Of a DNA stretch of 64,000 bases, positions 11,430 through 22,363 are shown one piece after another. Location: the NCBI GenBank assembly GCA_964034945.1, contig OZ035961.1:7454501-7518500 (forward strand). Direction: 5' to 3'. Source of the stretch: Chrysopilus asiliformis (taxonomy: Eukaryota; Arthropoda; Insecta; Diptera; Rhagionidae). Position numbers and translations under genes: made by a program. Within the stretch, counting starts at the first letter, position 1, and every line of letters begins with the position of its first letter. Below the pieces are notes generated by a model. It ran no database searches, was not told where the DNA came from, and worked only from the letters and a program-made list of their open reading frames with translations.

Positions 11430-11477
11430 CTCTAAAAATGCGATTTTGTGCGAAGTTACAAAATCGTATTTTTAGAG
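11430..11477. repeat. 20-bp stem hairpin
   Basis: CTCTAAAAATGCGATTTTGT at 11430-11449 pairs with 11458-11477 with one G-T type difference and an 8-base loop. It lies 20 bases beyond the right arm of the inverted repeat at 11372-11409 and could belong to the same element. Confidence 0.7.
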
Positions 11478-12711
11478 TTTTTTAAATTCTTTTCTTTTTT
11501 TTTGTGTTAAGTACTTGGTTTTTTTAATAACACGGTTTTCCACGAAAAACAAAAAATCGTATATGACTCTTCCCTCCACGCTGTTTTTCGATTTGATAAG
11601 ACTCGGGATTTGCTGTGCATTAACATTCGTTCACAAGATTCAGATATAGCAGGCCAGGGGAAATGGGGAATTTGTCGAGGTTATACGCTCTCAAAAGAGT
11701 CCTCTAGCAAACGGAGGAGGCATCTTAAAAATCCGTTGACTGGTTCACGAGATAGATGGTGAGGGGGTTATAGGGGAGGAGAACTCTTGCTGCACACATG
11801 GCTAAATACATTTGCGCCATCTCAAGCAATCCAACGCAATGTGGTTCAGTATTCTCCGTTGAGGGGCTTCAAAGTTACAGAAGAACATCTTTCTTTGATA
11901 GCTGCGGGCGAACTTTTTTGCGAAATCGCATAAAAATTCTGATTTAAAATGTATTAAAAATCATCAGGTAATAAATATGTATAAAAGGTAGTCATATTGT
12001 AAAATTTGCTAAAGTATATCTTTTAGAAAAATTACAATATTTATTAGTACTTGGACATGTTATGTTGGCCCATCTTAAGATGCCAACAGTGTAACAAAAT
12101 GTCTAATAATACTCGTGTATTCAGAAATCGCATTTAATCTCGTTGAGTAGCACTTAAAATTGAGATCAGTGCGAAGGTATATAAAGAGAGTAATCATATA
12201 ATTTTACTGCCAACATCACACATTGTCTTCGCTATTCGGATGTTTGGGCTGAGATGAACCATGGCACGACACTTAAAAGGGATTTTATGATACATCAAAA
12301 GACACAAATTAAACGGGAAATATATTGCTCATCAGCAATAAAATTAATTCAATGCACAGTAAGATGATAAAAAAAAAATTAAAGGACATTTACTTCTTAT
12401 ATAGAAGATGAATGTACTTGAGAAAGTTTATTAAATCTATTATTGTAATTAGAATGACTGGCACAAATTGTGATAAATGGCGACCCATAAAGATATCTGG
12501 AAGTGAATAAAAAAATGTATAGTTAATAAAATTAATATAGACGACGTTTGTGAACACAATCAAAACACCGGTTGTTCATTCTATCGGAAGGTTCAATGCA
12601 TCGAATGTAAAAAAATGAAGATAAAATTACGAAACCATTTGAAAAGATTTCAGTAGATAATCTTTTGAATTTTATGTGTATTTACATTATTTGAAATAAA
12701 TTTTGTCCCCG
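11478..12711. other. Non-coding stretch with a modular repeat fragment
   Basis: At about 11,660-11,800 there is 'GGTTCACGAGATAGATGGTGAGGGGG', a phrase resembling that at 18,520-18,570 (GTTTACGAGATAGCTGGCGA), so both are pieces of one old non-coding repeat. No gene seen in the remainder. Confidence 0.45.
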
Positions 12712-12724
12712 TTGAGTATTATTA

Positions 12725-13075
12725 GAGTACTAGCTTGCATACCCGTCGTTGGCGGGTTAAGTTTTTTCAATTTTTTTCTTTTTGATGGTCTATGTTGGAG
12801 CTAAACTTTAAGCCAATCGGTTCAGTAGTTTCCCCGCGAAAGAGTAACATAGAGGGAAAACTAAGTTTCGAAATCACTTTACCCCCTCCCCTTACTCCCC
12901 CTCACCCGTCGCGCTACTTTTCCGTATGCCTATGATGGAACCAGAACTACCACAGACACTCATGCCAAATTTCAAGTCAATCGGTTCAGCCGTTTTTGCG
13001 TGAAAGAGGAACAGACAGACAGACAGACAGACAGACACCAACTCATTTTTATATATTAGTATGATGATTATTATA
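12725..13075 (+). repeat. Fam-A interspersed repeat, copy 3, complete with 13-bp direct repeats
   Basis: Complete single-module copy from ACTAGCTTGCATACCCG to ATATATTAGTATGATG. Identical 13-bp direct repeats TTGAGTATTATTA flank it at 12712-12724 and 13076-13088, so they are a likely target-site duplication that defines both ends. A (GACA)n run occupies 13,013-13,037. No coding capacity. The family is mobilised in trans if it is a transposon; I cannot name the superfamily. Confidence 0.85.
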
Positions 13076-13116
13076 TTGAGTATTATTACAATAATATTAT
13101 GAGTATTAATAGCTCG

Positions 13117-13401
13117 TTAACACGTTGACTGCCACCATGGAAGTGAAAAGTCGGGCCCCACAGACCAGTAGATTTTTTTTTTGGTTTCATACTTTCCAAG
13201 TAATCTTTCGTGATTCAACAGTGAACTGACGAAATTCATTGGAAAAATTCACAATTTTTCCATAAGTTTCATACAGTTCTGCGCATCCAATGTTCTACCA
13301 CGCAGGTTCTAGTAAAGTGAGACTACATGTGTATCACACGGCCAGATGAGCTCATTTTAATGTGAAACCACGTCGCTCTCACATGGCAGTCAACGTGTTA
13401 A
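13117..13401. mobile_element. TTAA-flanked MITE (piggyBac type), CACGTTGACTGCCA ends
   Basis: TTAA plus CACGTTGACTGCCA at the left and TGGCAGTCAACGTG plus TTAA at the right, a perfect 14-bp inverted repeat on a TTAA duplication. Two relatives with the same ends are at 44165-44434 and 45870-46090. 285 bp, no transposase frame. It sits 28 bases beyond the Fam-A copy's right direct repeat. Confidence 0.9.
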
Positions 13402-13464
13402 AGAAATATCGTAATAATTAAAATTTGATAAAAAGCCCACAAAAGGGGAATTTTGTAAAAGCTT

Positions 13465-14150
13465 TTATTTAGCTTGCTTTCGTATTTCTTTGTCTGTCTG
13501 TTTGTTTGTAATCTGATTTTGACCAGCTTCCACTAATTTTGACCTACTTCCACTTGACTTTGCACACATATGTAAATCTGATGACAATACAATATTTTCA
13601 CTACTTCGTCCTTGTAACGATAAGGGAAGATCCTGCAAGGATAACGTGATTACACTTTTCCTCAAATTTTCCGAAGAAAAAAAATCTCATCTGGACGTTT
13701 TTTTTGGTCGCTGAATCAGACTGTAGTATTAAGAAGTCTGTAAGGATAACGGGAGGCCCTGTAAAGATAACGTGATTATCCTTTTCCTCGCATTTCCCGG
13801 AAAAAATCTCATCTGGGCACCAATCATGTAATCCGACGCGTCTCTGTCTTTAGACTTCGACGCAGCTTTTAACTCTTGACTTCGCCATATCAGCAGCTTC
13901 AAATTTCCTGGAGTGACAGTCAGAATCACGTTTCGATTCATAGTGACGATTCCGCGAAATTTGAAGCTACAGATATGGCGAAGTCAAGAGTTAAAAGCTG
14001 CGTCGAAGTCGAAAGACAGAGATGCGTCGGAATATATGATTGGTGCCCTGGTGATTTTTGGAGACACTGAATCCGATTCTGGAGTTAAAAAGTCCGTAAG
14101 GATATCTCAAGGGCAAGGATATATTCGAAGTGTAAAAAGTATAAAAAAGC
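13465..14150. repeat. Complex repeat with tandem modules around a long hairpin
   Basis: Two tandem blocks (about 13,611-13,695 and 13,738-13,816), each with 'AAGGATAACGTGATTA', 'CTTTTCCTC' and 'AATCTCATCTGG', lead into a long inverted repeat. After the hairpin, 14,050-14,110 repeats in direct orientation the block at 13,691-13,750 (CTGAATC...GTCCGTAAGGATA). Several ~65-100-aa open frames here are by-products of the repeated sequence. Confidence 0.7.
13816..14049. repeat. Long inverted repeat, ~97-bp arms, ~36-bp loop
   Basis: Left arm 13816-13912 (GGGCACCAATCATGTAATCC...) and right arm 13949-14049 (...ATATATGATTGGTGCCC) are reverse complements with only a handful of mismatches, including the shared core GACTTCGACGCAGCTTTTAA. 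Transcribed, it would form a hairpin of nearly 100 bp. It may be a fold-back element or, by inference, a source of hairpin-derived small RNA. Confidence 0.85.
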
Positions 14151-14219
14151 GTGGCGAAAAACAGGCGTCAATTTGGATTTTTAGTCGAACTAATCAAATA
14201 CAAAATGATTGAAAAAATA

Positions 14220-15560
14220 GCTTTTATTAAAAAAATCTACTACTGTTCGTAAAAAGGAAAAAATAACTTTTTGTGCGCTATTTATCAAAAGTATAAGCGA
14301 GGTAAAAGCACAAAAAAAATCCGCTGTTCTAATTTAAAAGCGGCAGTGTTGTACTAAATCTTGATGTATTATTCAATATCTAAAACTCTAAAATGCAACA
14401 AATTTAGTCAAAAAAACAAAAAAAAAATATTATGTTCGGTCGCATAAAAATTCTTGGAGGTGATTCTGCTTTTGTGGGTAATAAATTAAGTGCTGAAGTT
14501 CCAAAATATCTTTAATTTGATTCACACGACCACAGCCTTAGGGGTGTCGCTTGTTGAACCCCATTGGACGCCCGCTATATCCTTTGAATAGACATGGAAT
14601 GATTTAAGCAGGAAACGGAAGTTTACAAAATCACTCACTATATCTTTCTTAGATGGTCGGTTAGCAGTAATTTTCTTTATTAGGCTGATACCATTCAAGT
14701 TAAATGAGACAATTAACTACATTTCAGTTCACTTATTTTGTTCGCTCGTAATCCCTAACCCGGTTTAATGTTTTCGCCATTGAAAATATCTGTTAATAAA
14801 AAAACGGATATTCTTGCTGGATGGTTGCTCATTTTGCATGGTTCGCCCTTTCCAGGTCGCCCTTTTATTTTCGGATCAGTTTTCCCGAACATAAGAAATT
14901 TGAAAATGATTTCAAAATCAGAGACTCGATTGAATAGAGGGAATTATTAAATTTATCGCTAGTAACAAGACTAATGATGTTCTAACTTTGGTGTCAGATT
15001 CAATTAAAAAGTTTTACTCGTTTTAACTCTTGCCAGTTAGCTGAATGTGGATTGGATCTGAGCGGTTGTTGACAAAGTTGTACTATACGAATATATATCC
15101 CCCATCTTCTACAATTAACTTTTCCGTTTGGCCCTTTCCAATATCGTCGAGGAACTCTTTCAAAAGTTTACCATTTGGTATCGCAAGTGGCTCTAATGAC
15201 TCCATCTAAAAATTGAATTTTCTTTATAATGAGCTCAAGTCTGTGTGAAATGTTACCGCGAACGAAAAAAAAACTCATTCTCATGGAAGTTTCGGGGTTA
15301 GAAAAGCGTCACACTTTCCCCTTTCTCTAAAGAAAAGTTGAAATGCGAACATGAAAACAATCTTAAAGGAAAAACAATTTGTCAGAATTGTTTGTAACAA
15401 AGCGATTGCGTTCTGTAATTTTGTATGAGGAAATGGAAGTTTTGTAAAGAAGTTTTTGGGAAATTTAGAAAGAAATTCAAGTATAATCAGGCCTAATTTT
15501 GTTTAAAAAAAAAAAAGTTTTTCCAATCACATTATTGTATATACTTTGAATGATTTTTAA
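14220..15560. other. AT-rich non-coding stretch
   Basis: Poly-A tracts and AT-rich sequence. No gene, RNA or transposon end recognised. Confidence 0.45.
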
Positions 15561-15564
15561 TGCG

Positions 15565-15860
15565 GTCTTAATTTTTGGCAGGTGGTCCCCTCTGGATAAT
15601 TTATGCTCAAAAAAATCAACCTCACCGTTTTTCTGCGATTCACTCCCCTTCACCCCCCTTTGGTGATATCCTAAACCCCAGACGGAATACTGATTTAGTT
15701 TCCATTATTCGGGAGGGGATCCTGCAGTTAACACTTTCCCACATTATACTCAAGTCGAACGCTTCCCGGTATACCCCTTTCCTGCTATCTTCTGAACTAG
15801 CGAATGGATTTTGATATGGTTTCACTTATCGAGTTAGAATGCTTACAAAAACAAATTTTT
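15565..15860 (+). repeat. Modular non-coding repeat fragment
   Basis: Shows C-rich phrases ('CACTCCCCTTCACCCCCC', 'CGGTATACCCCTTTCCTG') alternating with 'CTATCTTCTGAACTAGCGAA', as in the repeat at 29.4-29.9 kb. Short open frames on both strands (79 and 61 aa) come from its low stop content rather than from a gene. Ends not defined. Confidence 0.5.
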
Positions 15861-15909
15861 ATCATTGGAGTGTGCATAACTTTTTCAAGCCTTTATTGTT
15901 TGTCTATAA

Positions 15910-16371
15910 TGCGGCAGTCACACGACGCTGTTTTGTCAGCGCTAGTGGCTGTTTGGCTGTTAGCAGCCGTTTCAGCAGCACCGTGTGAACCCTAGTGCGT
16001 TGCTACTACCAGCAGCAGTGTGATGATGTTAGTAGCGCTAGTGAAGTAGAGACCGTTCTACTTTGCCAACGCTACTAGGGATCACGTGACCATGTCACAT
16101 GGTTTCTGAGCTGTCAAAAGTCTGATAAATGGTAAAGTTTGTTCATTGTAACTTGTTATTTTACGTTTATTTATTTAAATTTGTGTGTTACGTTTATTAT
16201 TAAAAAATTCTCCCAGATTAAAATGTCGAACCACTGTTTTGCTACTTGCCAGCGCTACTAAAGTATAAAACGGGTGAACCCTCTCAGTACGCTGGCTGCT
16301 GTTGCTACTTGCCAGCGCTACTAACCAACAGCAGTCAGCGGCTGGCAAAACAGCGTCGTGTGACCGCCGCA
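15910..16371. mobile_element. MITE with TAA flanks, TGCGGCAGTCACACGACGC ends
   Basis: Left TGCGGCAGTCACACGACGCT and right AGCGTCGTGTGACCGCCGCA are inverted, matching over about 32 bases with two mismatches. TAA precedes the left end (15907-15909) and follows the right end (16372-16374). A 3-bp TAA duplication is typical of PIF/Harbinger elements, so that is my best guess. The interior repeats 'TTGCTACTTGCCAGCGCTAC' and is comparatively GC-rich; no transposase seen. Confidence 0.8.
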
Positions 16372-16374
16372 TAA

Positions 16375-18640
16375 GACATGTCACGCTAAATTCGGCACTT
16401 TTCGACCCCCTAGTCACACGGTCTTACACTTCTCAAACTAATATTTTATTTCTCAGGTAAATTGTGCAGAAATATATATTTTGTATAACAAAGTTATATA
16501 TTTTTAATTGCGATGAAAAAAAATCGGATTCAACCTTTAGTTTTTTTCAAAATTTCAAAACTGTTTGCATTTAAAATAGTTTCCTCATCCAAGCACTGAA
16601 AATTCCTCGAGTGTACGGACATGTATGTGTGAGGGTGTACCAGATTCAGAAAGCTGAATATTTAAAATTGATTGTAAATCAAAAATGCAAAATAATTTAT
16701 TTGAAATTCATTTCATTGCATGACATTTCCACATCAATAAATTTAGTTCACCGGAAATGAAAAAAAACATTTAACTCCGAAAAGTAGAAAATATGTGTGA
16801 CAAAAAATGTATCTTTTTAAAAAAAAAAATCATAATGAAATATCTGTAAATGATATGTAAATCCCAAAAGATGTATTCTTCACATTCGCGATAGAATAAC
16901 AATAAGAGCTATGTTGTGAATTGCAAAGGATATTTTTATGCTTTAGTTGCTGAACAGAATATATAAAATATTACATGAAATCAAATGAAATCAAATAAAA
17001 TCTCATCCCGTCAAAATATCTTGTAGCCGTATTTCATGTAGCAACAACTTGTTGAGGTATTGTTATTGGATGTCTTTCTACCTCCAATGCTTCCCCATCG
17101 AAGATTACATGTAACAGAAAATTTGAATAATTGAGTTAGATTTAATGCCGAAAGAGTTCATTGTTATTATTAGAAATAGCATATTTCATATTGTTGCATA
17201 ATATTTGAGATGTGTCCATGTGGAAATTTCCCTTAAAGAAATAAACAAAAATTAAATAAAATCATATAACGATAGAATTTATGTTGAAAAAAATGAACAT
17301 ACGTTGAGTATATTATGGATTTCCTCCAAGTTATATTCCCAATTTTAGTTATTTTTCTTTCTCTATTGTTAACTTGAAAAGTTTTCTTTTCAATTACGAA
17401 GACGTGACCGAGTATAGTCAAGTATTAATCCAACGAACAGAAATTCATTTCCTTTTCCTCAGACTTCATGACAAATGTTCAACGATTTTGGCCCCGATCA
17501 CCTACGGGTTAACTTAGTTTTCTCACCGTCTCGGTTTTCCTTTATTTTTTCGTTTTCATCAGGCGTAGAAGTTTAAGCCGGCATACAGGAAAAAAAATGT
17601 GAATCGGGTGAGTAAAGGGAAAAATACGTTCGGGATATCAACGCACATTTAGTAAAGTTTTTTCCACCCGTTCCCCGGAAAAAAAATCCAGAAAAAGAGA
17701 GAAAACGGGTAAAAAAAATGAAAATCGCCCGAAAAGCATAAAAATATGTTTTCCTGGCTGGCCCAATTCTGGGCACGTATCCTGCAACCTCGTCTAATAT
17801 CATTGTAGTTGGCGACTCTGTTTTTTATGTACGAATATTTGTGCACAAGTGGTTTTGGGGTTATTTCGATTGTGTTCGAGTATATGTTGGTCCTGTTCCT
17901 TTCTAGATTTTTATGCTTTCTGTTCGATTCAAGTGCCTATTTCGAAGTAAGTGGAACATGAGCATACATAACGTTATAAAATATTTGCTGTTTTTTCCCC
18001 ACGTGGTCTCACTGGTATTGTTTTTTTTACTGATATTCAATTTAATGTTGTTTTGAAATGTAATTATTATAAACTATAAAAAGACTTTTGTTTACATTCC
18101 ATAATGGTGTATTTAGAGTTATTTGAGGATTAGAAGTGTTTTTTTTTTGATTTCTAGAAAATTTTATCATTCATGGTACAAATGTGCAATTGAAAATATC
18201 TTTATTTCGTATCTTTTAAGGTTATATATATATTTATTCTATGGAAAGTGTTGAGAAATATTCAATGGCTTATTTTAAGAGAATATGATTTTTCAAGTCG
18301 ATTGAAAATAGATAAATAATCGCAAATTGATTATTTTAGTAAGTATTTTGCCAAATTCTTCGTAAAATTTTAATATTGCCCACTTTGCTGACCGACCAGT
18401 TTTTTGGTGACCTATGAATGATAAGACGAACTAATTGTAAAGGGTGGATTTCATTGAAACAAAAAGCGTTTGAAAAACGAACTGCATAGTGGTAAAAACA
18501 ATATCAAAATTTCTGCATGGGTTTACGAGATAGCTGGCGAAGGGTCAAAATGGAGAGGGGGTGTTAGAATGCAAGTAGTATAGACTATTGGTATGCAAGC
18601 ATTAAGGTTAAAAAAAAAATGAAACGGAAAAAATAATTAA
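16375..18640. other. AT-rich non-coding stretch
   Basis: Includes a solo 'AGTCACACGGTCTTACAC' near 16,412 that echoes the MITE end just upstream, and a modular-repeat phrase (GTTTACGAGATAGCTGGCGA) at 18,521-18,545. No gene seen. Confidence 0.45.
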
Positions 18641-18649
18641 TATATACTA

Positions 18650-19285
18650 CCGGCCAAACCCGATTTCAGGCTAAATTAGTTTAGCCTAATCCAAAATAGT
18701 TTGGCCTCTTAGGATAAACTAGTTTGTTTTAAATTAATGTATGTATCATGATTAATGTATCATGAATTAACGTACAGAAAAAAAAACAAATCCTCCCCTT
18801 GAGCCTGTTCACATTGGTTGAAATAGTCCGCCTAATTAGGACAGAAACTGGCAACATTAGGGCAAGGTAAGGAAGTGGGACTGCTGATAGGAAAATCATC
18901 CTCAAAACTAAAATCTCCGTTCTCAGAGTTCCGCCTGTCGTGCTCTGATTGGTTGGCTGCCACACTGAATGTGTTCCATTGTCATTATTGTTTCGGTCGT
19001 CGTCGATGCAACACGTCGCAGAGCAAAAGGCAGCCACGTATTACTTGCAATTCTTTAGAAATGTTCCGTTTCCCAAATGTTTCACGCCAGTCTGATAGCT
19101 CACAGCTACTGGTTCAAATAGTCTCACTATGAACATGAACAATATTTCATCCGTCCGATTTAGGCGGACCATTTCAACCAATCTGAACATGGTCAAAAGT
19201 TGCCGGCTTAAATAAGCCAAGTGTAATACCGCACTAAGACGCTTAGGCCTAACTAGTTTGGCCTAGATGAAACTAGTTTGGCCGG
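18650..19285. mobile_element. TA-flanked element, CCGGCCAAAC ends, nested inverted repeats
   Basis: CCGGCCAAAC at 18650 and GTTTGGCCGG ending at 19285 are inverted; TA is present on each side (18648-18649, 19286-19287). Subterminal copies of AGTTTGGCC/AGTTTAGCC repeat several times near both ends, as transposase-binding repeats can. A second, inner inverted repeat of ~32 bp (18803-18834 with 19160-19192; CATTGGTTGAAATAGTCCGC) lies inside. The TA target suggests a Tc1/mariner-type origin by inference. The 85- and 102-aa frames inside are not recognised. Confidence 0.75.
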
Positions 19286-19287
19286 TA

Positions 19288-20404
19288 ACACATTATACTT
19301 ATATAAGCCGTAAATAATCCGTATATCGAGGAATAGGTGTATTGAAAAATGAGATGGCAAGGCATCGAGGGAAACTTAAAGATTTTAAAATATTTTATGA
19401 GTAAAACTGTTACACAGTTGATAACAAAGTTTTGATGAGTAGTTGAAATAAAGGAAAATTTCAATATGATATGAGCAAAAATTTCAAATTGGTGTTCTAA
19501 CTATTTGATCTCAATTGAGATTCTTATACTAACAAATCTATCACAAGTCTTAAAATCAAATCGCTGAGTATTTTGCGACTGCTTTTTTTCCATTATAAAA
19601 TCGCTTATGTTTTTTCATGCAAAAAATTAATGGTTTAAAGAAAATTAAATGTCAGAATCATAAAAATTCTCATCATATTTTCAAAATTAAATTTTTGTTA
19701 TTAAATACTAACAAAAATGTTATTAAAAATTTGTTCCCAGTCATTTGTATATGATTGCCATTTCTATATTTCCACAAATATGAACTTTTCCAATGTCAAA
19801 ACCAACGGACTATTCCGTGTCTGATTAAACGTTCTACAGAGACCGAAAATGGAAATTCTTAAATTCATCCGAAATTAGATTTATTTTCAAAGTCAACAAA
19901 AAAGATCAAAGAACTGAAAGGTGAGGTAATTTTTGACATTGCCGGGACGTCAAGTTATGATTTGTGTATACAACACAACCCAACCGCTTGCCACAAATTT
20001 AATATTTTTCAATTAATTCCCTTTGAAACCAATTTTGCTTCTATGTGCCGTTCCATAAGGAATATCAAGCAACCCCTAGTTTGGACTTAGCGTCGTAAAT
20101 TTTTAAGACGACTAATCCGGTTCAGTCTTCACATGCTGACACTTCATCAGGATCATTGGATTATATCCACCTACGTCCTACACGTTATTTTTCAGCCCAC
20201 ATATAAGTAAGTTCGCTCGTATTTTCATATCAACTTTACGATTCCTTTAAACGCTAACGCATCCTGTTCTGTTGATTTAGACATTAGAGACCTGTATTTA
20301 AAGTAGGTATCTTAAAATAGATAGGTGAAGGTACGTACTACATTCATGTGTGTTAAAATATGCCCAAATGATATTAAATTCTGGCTTCCCATGTGCGTGT
20401 ACGT
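19288..20404. other. AT-rich non-coding stretch
   Basis: No gene or element end recognised. A less AT-biased patch near 20,030-20,180 has no open frame of note. Confidence 0.45.
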
Positions 20405-20756
20405 AGAGGAAAATATCAGTTGTGATCAACACAAAAATTTCCTCTGCAAGATTTAATTTCGGAAAAAAAATGTGAATATATTTCTTCAAATATCTCAAGA
20501 ACCGTGAAAGATACGTAATAAGTGTCATAGAAAAAAATGCAGGAAATTTGATTTTATTTGAATTTGGCTATATGCATTTTTCCTCAAAAACGTCTAGTTT
20601 CCGGGAAATTTTCAAGATCCTCAATTTTTTCAAATATGTTGAGAACCCTTAGAGATACGTAAAAACCACAGAAGCAAAAAATGTGGAAAATTTTATTTCC
20701 TTTGATTTTTCTTTTTTGTGAAAGTGCATAGTTTTCGAGAAATTTTCAAAAAACTG

Positions 20757-20873
20757 GGGCCCTATCACCGATCACGGTACGCTTGGTTCGAATTGTATGT
20801 TGTTGTTAGTGTTTTATACCAAATTGAATTTTTGATTCGAACCAATTGTATCGTGTCAGGTGATGGGTCTCTG
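20757..20873. mobile_element. ~117-bp MITE nested in Fam-E
   Basis: GGCCCTATCACCGATCACGG at the left is answered by CGTGTCAGGTGATGGGTCTC at the right, inverted with several mismatches, and both arms continue inward to GGTTCGAAT. The segment is missing from the Fam-E copy at 62.5 kb, which supports a discrete insertion. A CAG occurs at both junctions. Confidence 0.75.
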
Positions 20874-20899
20874 TATTGTTTCAAAATAATTGCATAGAA

Positions 20900-21179
20900 G
20901 GTACACTCAGAAGAATGGAGGCTAACTCGACGACCTACATACGGCGTAATTGGCCTCGGGCAGGCGCGCGTTCGCCTGCATGTGGGCAAGTAAAACTGAG
21001 TTGACCTGTAATCGGAGAAATTCTGAAATTAAGCCACCAGCAGGTGAAGTAGGGCATTGGGAGCTGTACGAGTTGACCTTAGATAGGTTAACTCTGACCG
21101 CTAGCTGGCTTACAGAAACCTCTGTAAGGTCAGAGTTAACCGGACAAAAAGTCGACCTGGACATTTTTCTGAGTGTACC
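20900..21179. mobile_element. MITE with GGTACACTCAGAA ends, copy 1, nested in Fam-E
   Basis: GGTACACTCAGAAGAATG and CATTTTTCTGAGTGTACC form the ends. The interior contains a compound hairpin: GGTTAACTCTGACC (21086-21099) with GGTCAGAGTTAACC (21128-21141), and TTACAGA/TCTGTAA within it. The copy at 27817-28132 shares ends and interior ('TTGGCTTCTTGCAGG' against TTGGCCTCGGGCAGG). Overlapping 90- and 96-aa frames on both strands are not genes. Confidence 0.85.
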
Positions 21180-21437
21180 CGTAATAGCTAACATTACTTC
21201 TCCAAAAGTTATTAGAAAACCACGACTTTTGGAGAACTAATTTACAAAAAATTTCAAGTTGCTAGCTAAACCCGTTTTTGAAGTATTTAGGATACGTAAA
21301 GCGGACAGATCGCACGGACATCTTCATAATTTTGCATGAAACAAATTTCGTACTGATCAGAAAGTTTCTATCTGCCCCCGTTCTCAAGTCGGTCTCTGTC
21401 ATGACTGCAATACTTTCCCTCTATAGCAGAGGAAAGT

Positions 21438-22120
21438 AAAAAGCCCTACCAATGCGTCGTGTATTTTATATACGAGTATGATTCGACGCCAACGATTATA
21501 CGTTGAATTTGTCGCTTGAATAAATAAACAACCGAACCAGACAGGATGAAAAGAGCTGGTGGTGAGGACGAATTCGCACCCTTTATATTCGCCTCATCCA
21601 TCACCACCACCTACTCCATTCGCTATGCTACAACTTTGCGAATTTCCGTTCGTTTCCGACGTTTTTCCTCGCAAATAGATAACATAGATTTGTTTTCGTT
21701 GAAAACACGCAAGGAAAACAGTTCTAATGCGTTATTTGCTTTGATTTTAGAGGGCCTGAGACCCGCCAGGCAGAATAAGGCAAAGGTAAACATTTTCTGC
21801 TGAAGTTTTAAGATGCTTGTCAATAGGAACACCAACAAATAAAATTTCACCAGCAATACCGAATTTTAGAGTAAAAAGAAAAGCTAAAGAAATTTACTTT
21901 AGGTGCTGCTTTACTTTAGACTTTTTCTATGTTTTTGCTTTTCTATATAAATAGAAAACAATGAAGAGATGTGAAAACTAGGACAGGTACAAAGTACAAA
22001 GTAAGGCTAGACAGGTAATGTTATTGTTTTGGATTTACACTGCCGCAAGCAGTAATATTTCAATTCTTAAAGAAAGTGCTTTGTCATTTTTTTTTGGTTG
22101 ATACGTACATGAATTTGGCG
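21438..22120. other. Non-coding stretch
   Basis: No gene recognised. The frame at 21546-21803 (85 aa) and its minus-strand shadow have no recognisable motif. Confidence 0.4.
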
Positions 22121-22124
22121 TAAT

Positions 22125-22363
22125 TAAACATAAGAAAAGCTACAATTGTCAATTTTTATATGAATACAATCTTTATATGAATACTCTATATGAGGACAAA
22201 CAAAATTTTTATTGAAAAAAAAAAATCCATTTGTATATGGAATAGTGGGGAAGGAGTGGTCGGATTGGATTTTGATGTATGTTACGGTTATGTAAAGTCA
22301 TATTCTTAACACATTTCGTCATTATAATTTTTTTGAAACTATGCACCGTTTTCGAGAAAATAG
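22125..22363 (+). repeat. Fam-C repeat, copy truncated by a purine array
   Basis: Head 'AACATAAGAAAAGCTACAAT', then 'GATTTTGATGTATGTTACGG', 'CTATGCACCGTTTTCGAGAA'. In the copy at 49.8 kb the same point continues into a G-rich run (GCGAGAGGGGGAAGC); here it passes straight into the AAGGAGG array, so the array appears to have grown from that G-rich seed. Confidence 0.75.

Larger units (their letters stand above)
20413..21437 (-). repeat. Fam-E repeat, copy 1, split by two MITEs
   Basis: Reverse copy: ATATCAGTTGTGATCAACAC at the left and GCAGAGGAAAGT at the right. Matches the copy at 61,686-62,733 in order, including 'CATGACAGAGACCGACTT', 'AGATAGAAACTTTCTGATCA' and repeated 'CGAGAAATTTTCA...CTATGCACTTT' modules. 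Two segments absent from the other copy are MITEs at 20757-20873 and 20900-21179. No coding capacity. Confidence 0.85.

Noticed and set aside
12712..13088. Fam-A as a classical SINE
   Set aside because: Direct repeats fit, but there is no Pol III A/B-box pair and no consistent 3' tail; class left open.
20922..21240. Frames on both strands of ~90 aa
   Set aside because: Lie over the nested MITE and its hairpin; open on both strands because the sequence is self-complementary.
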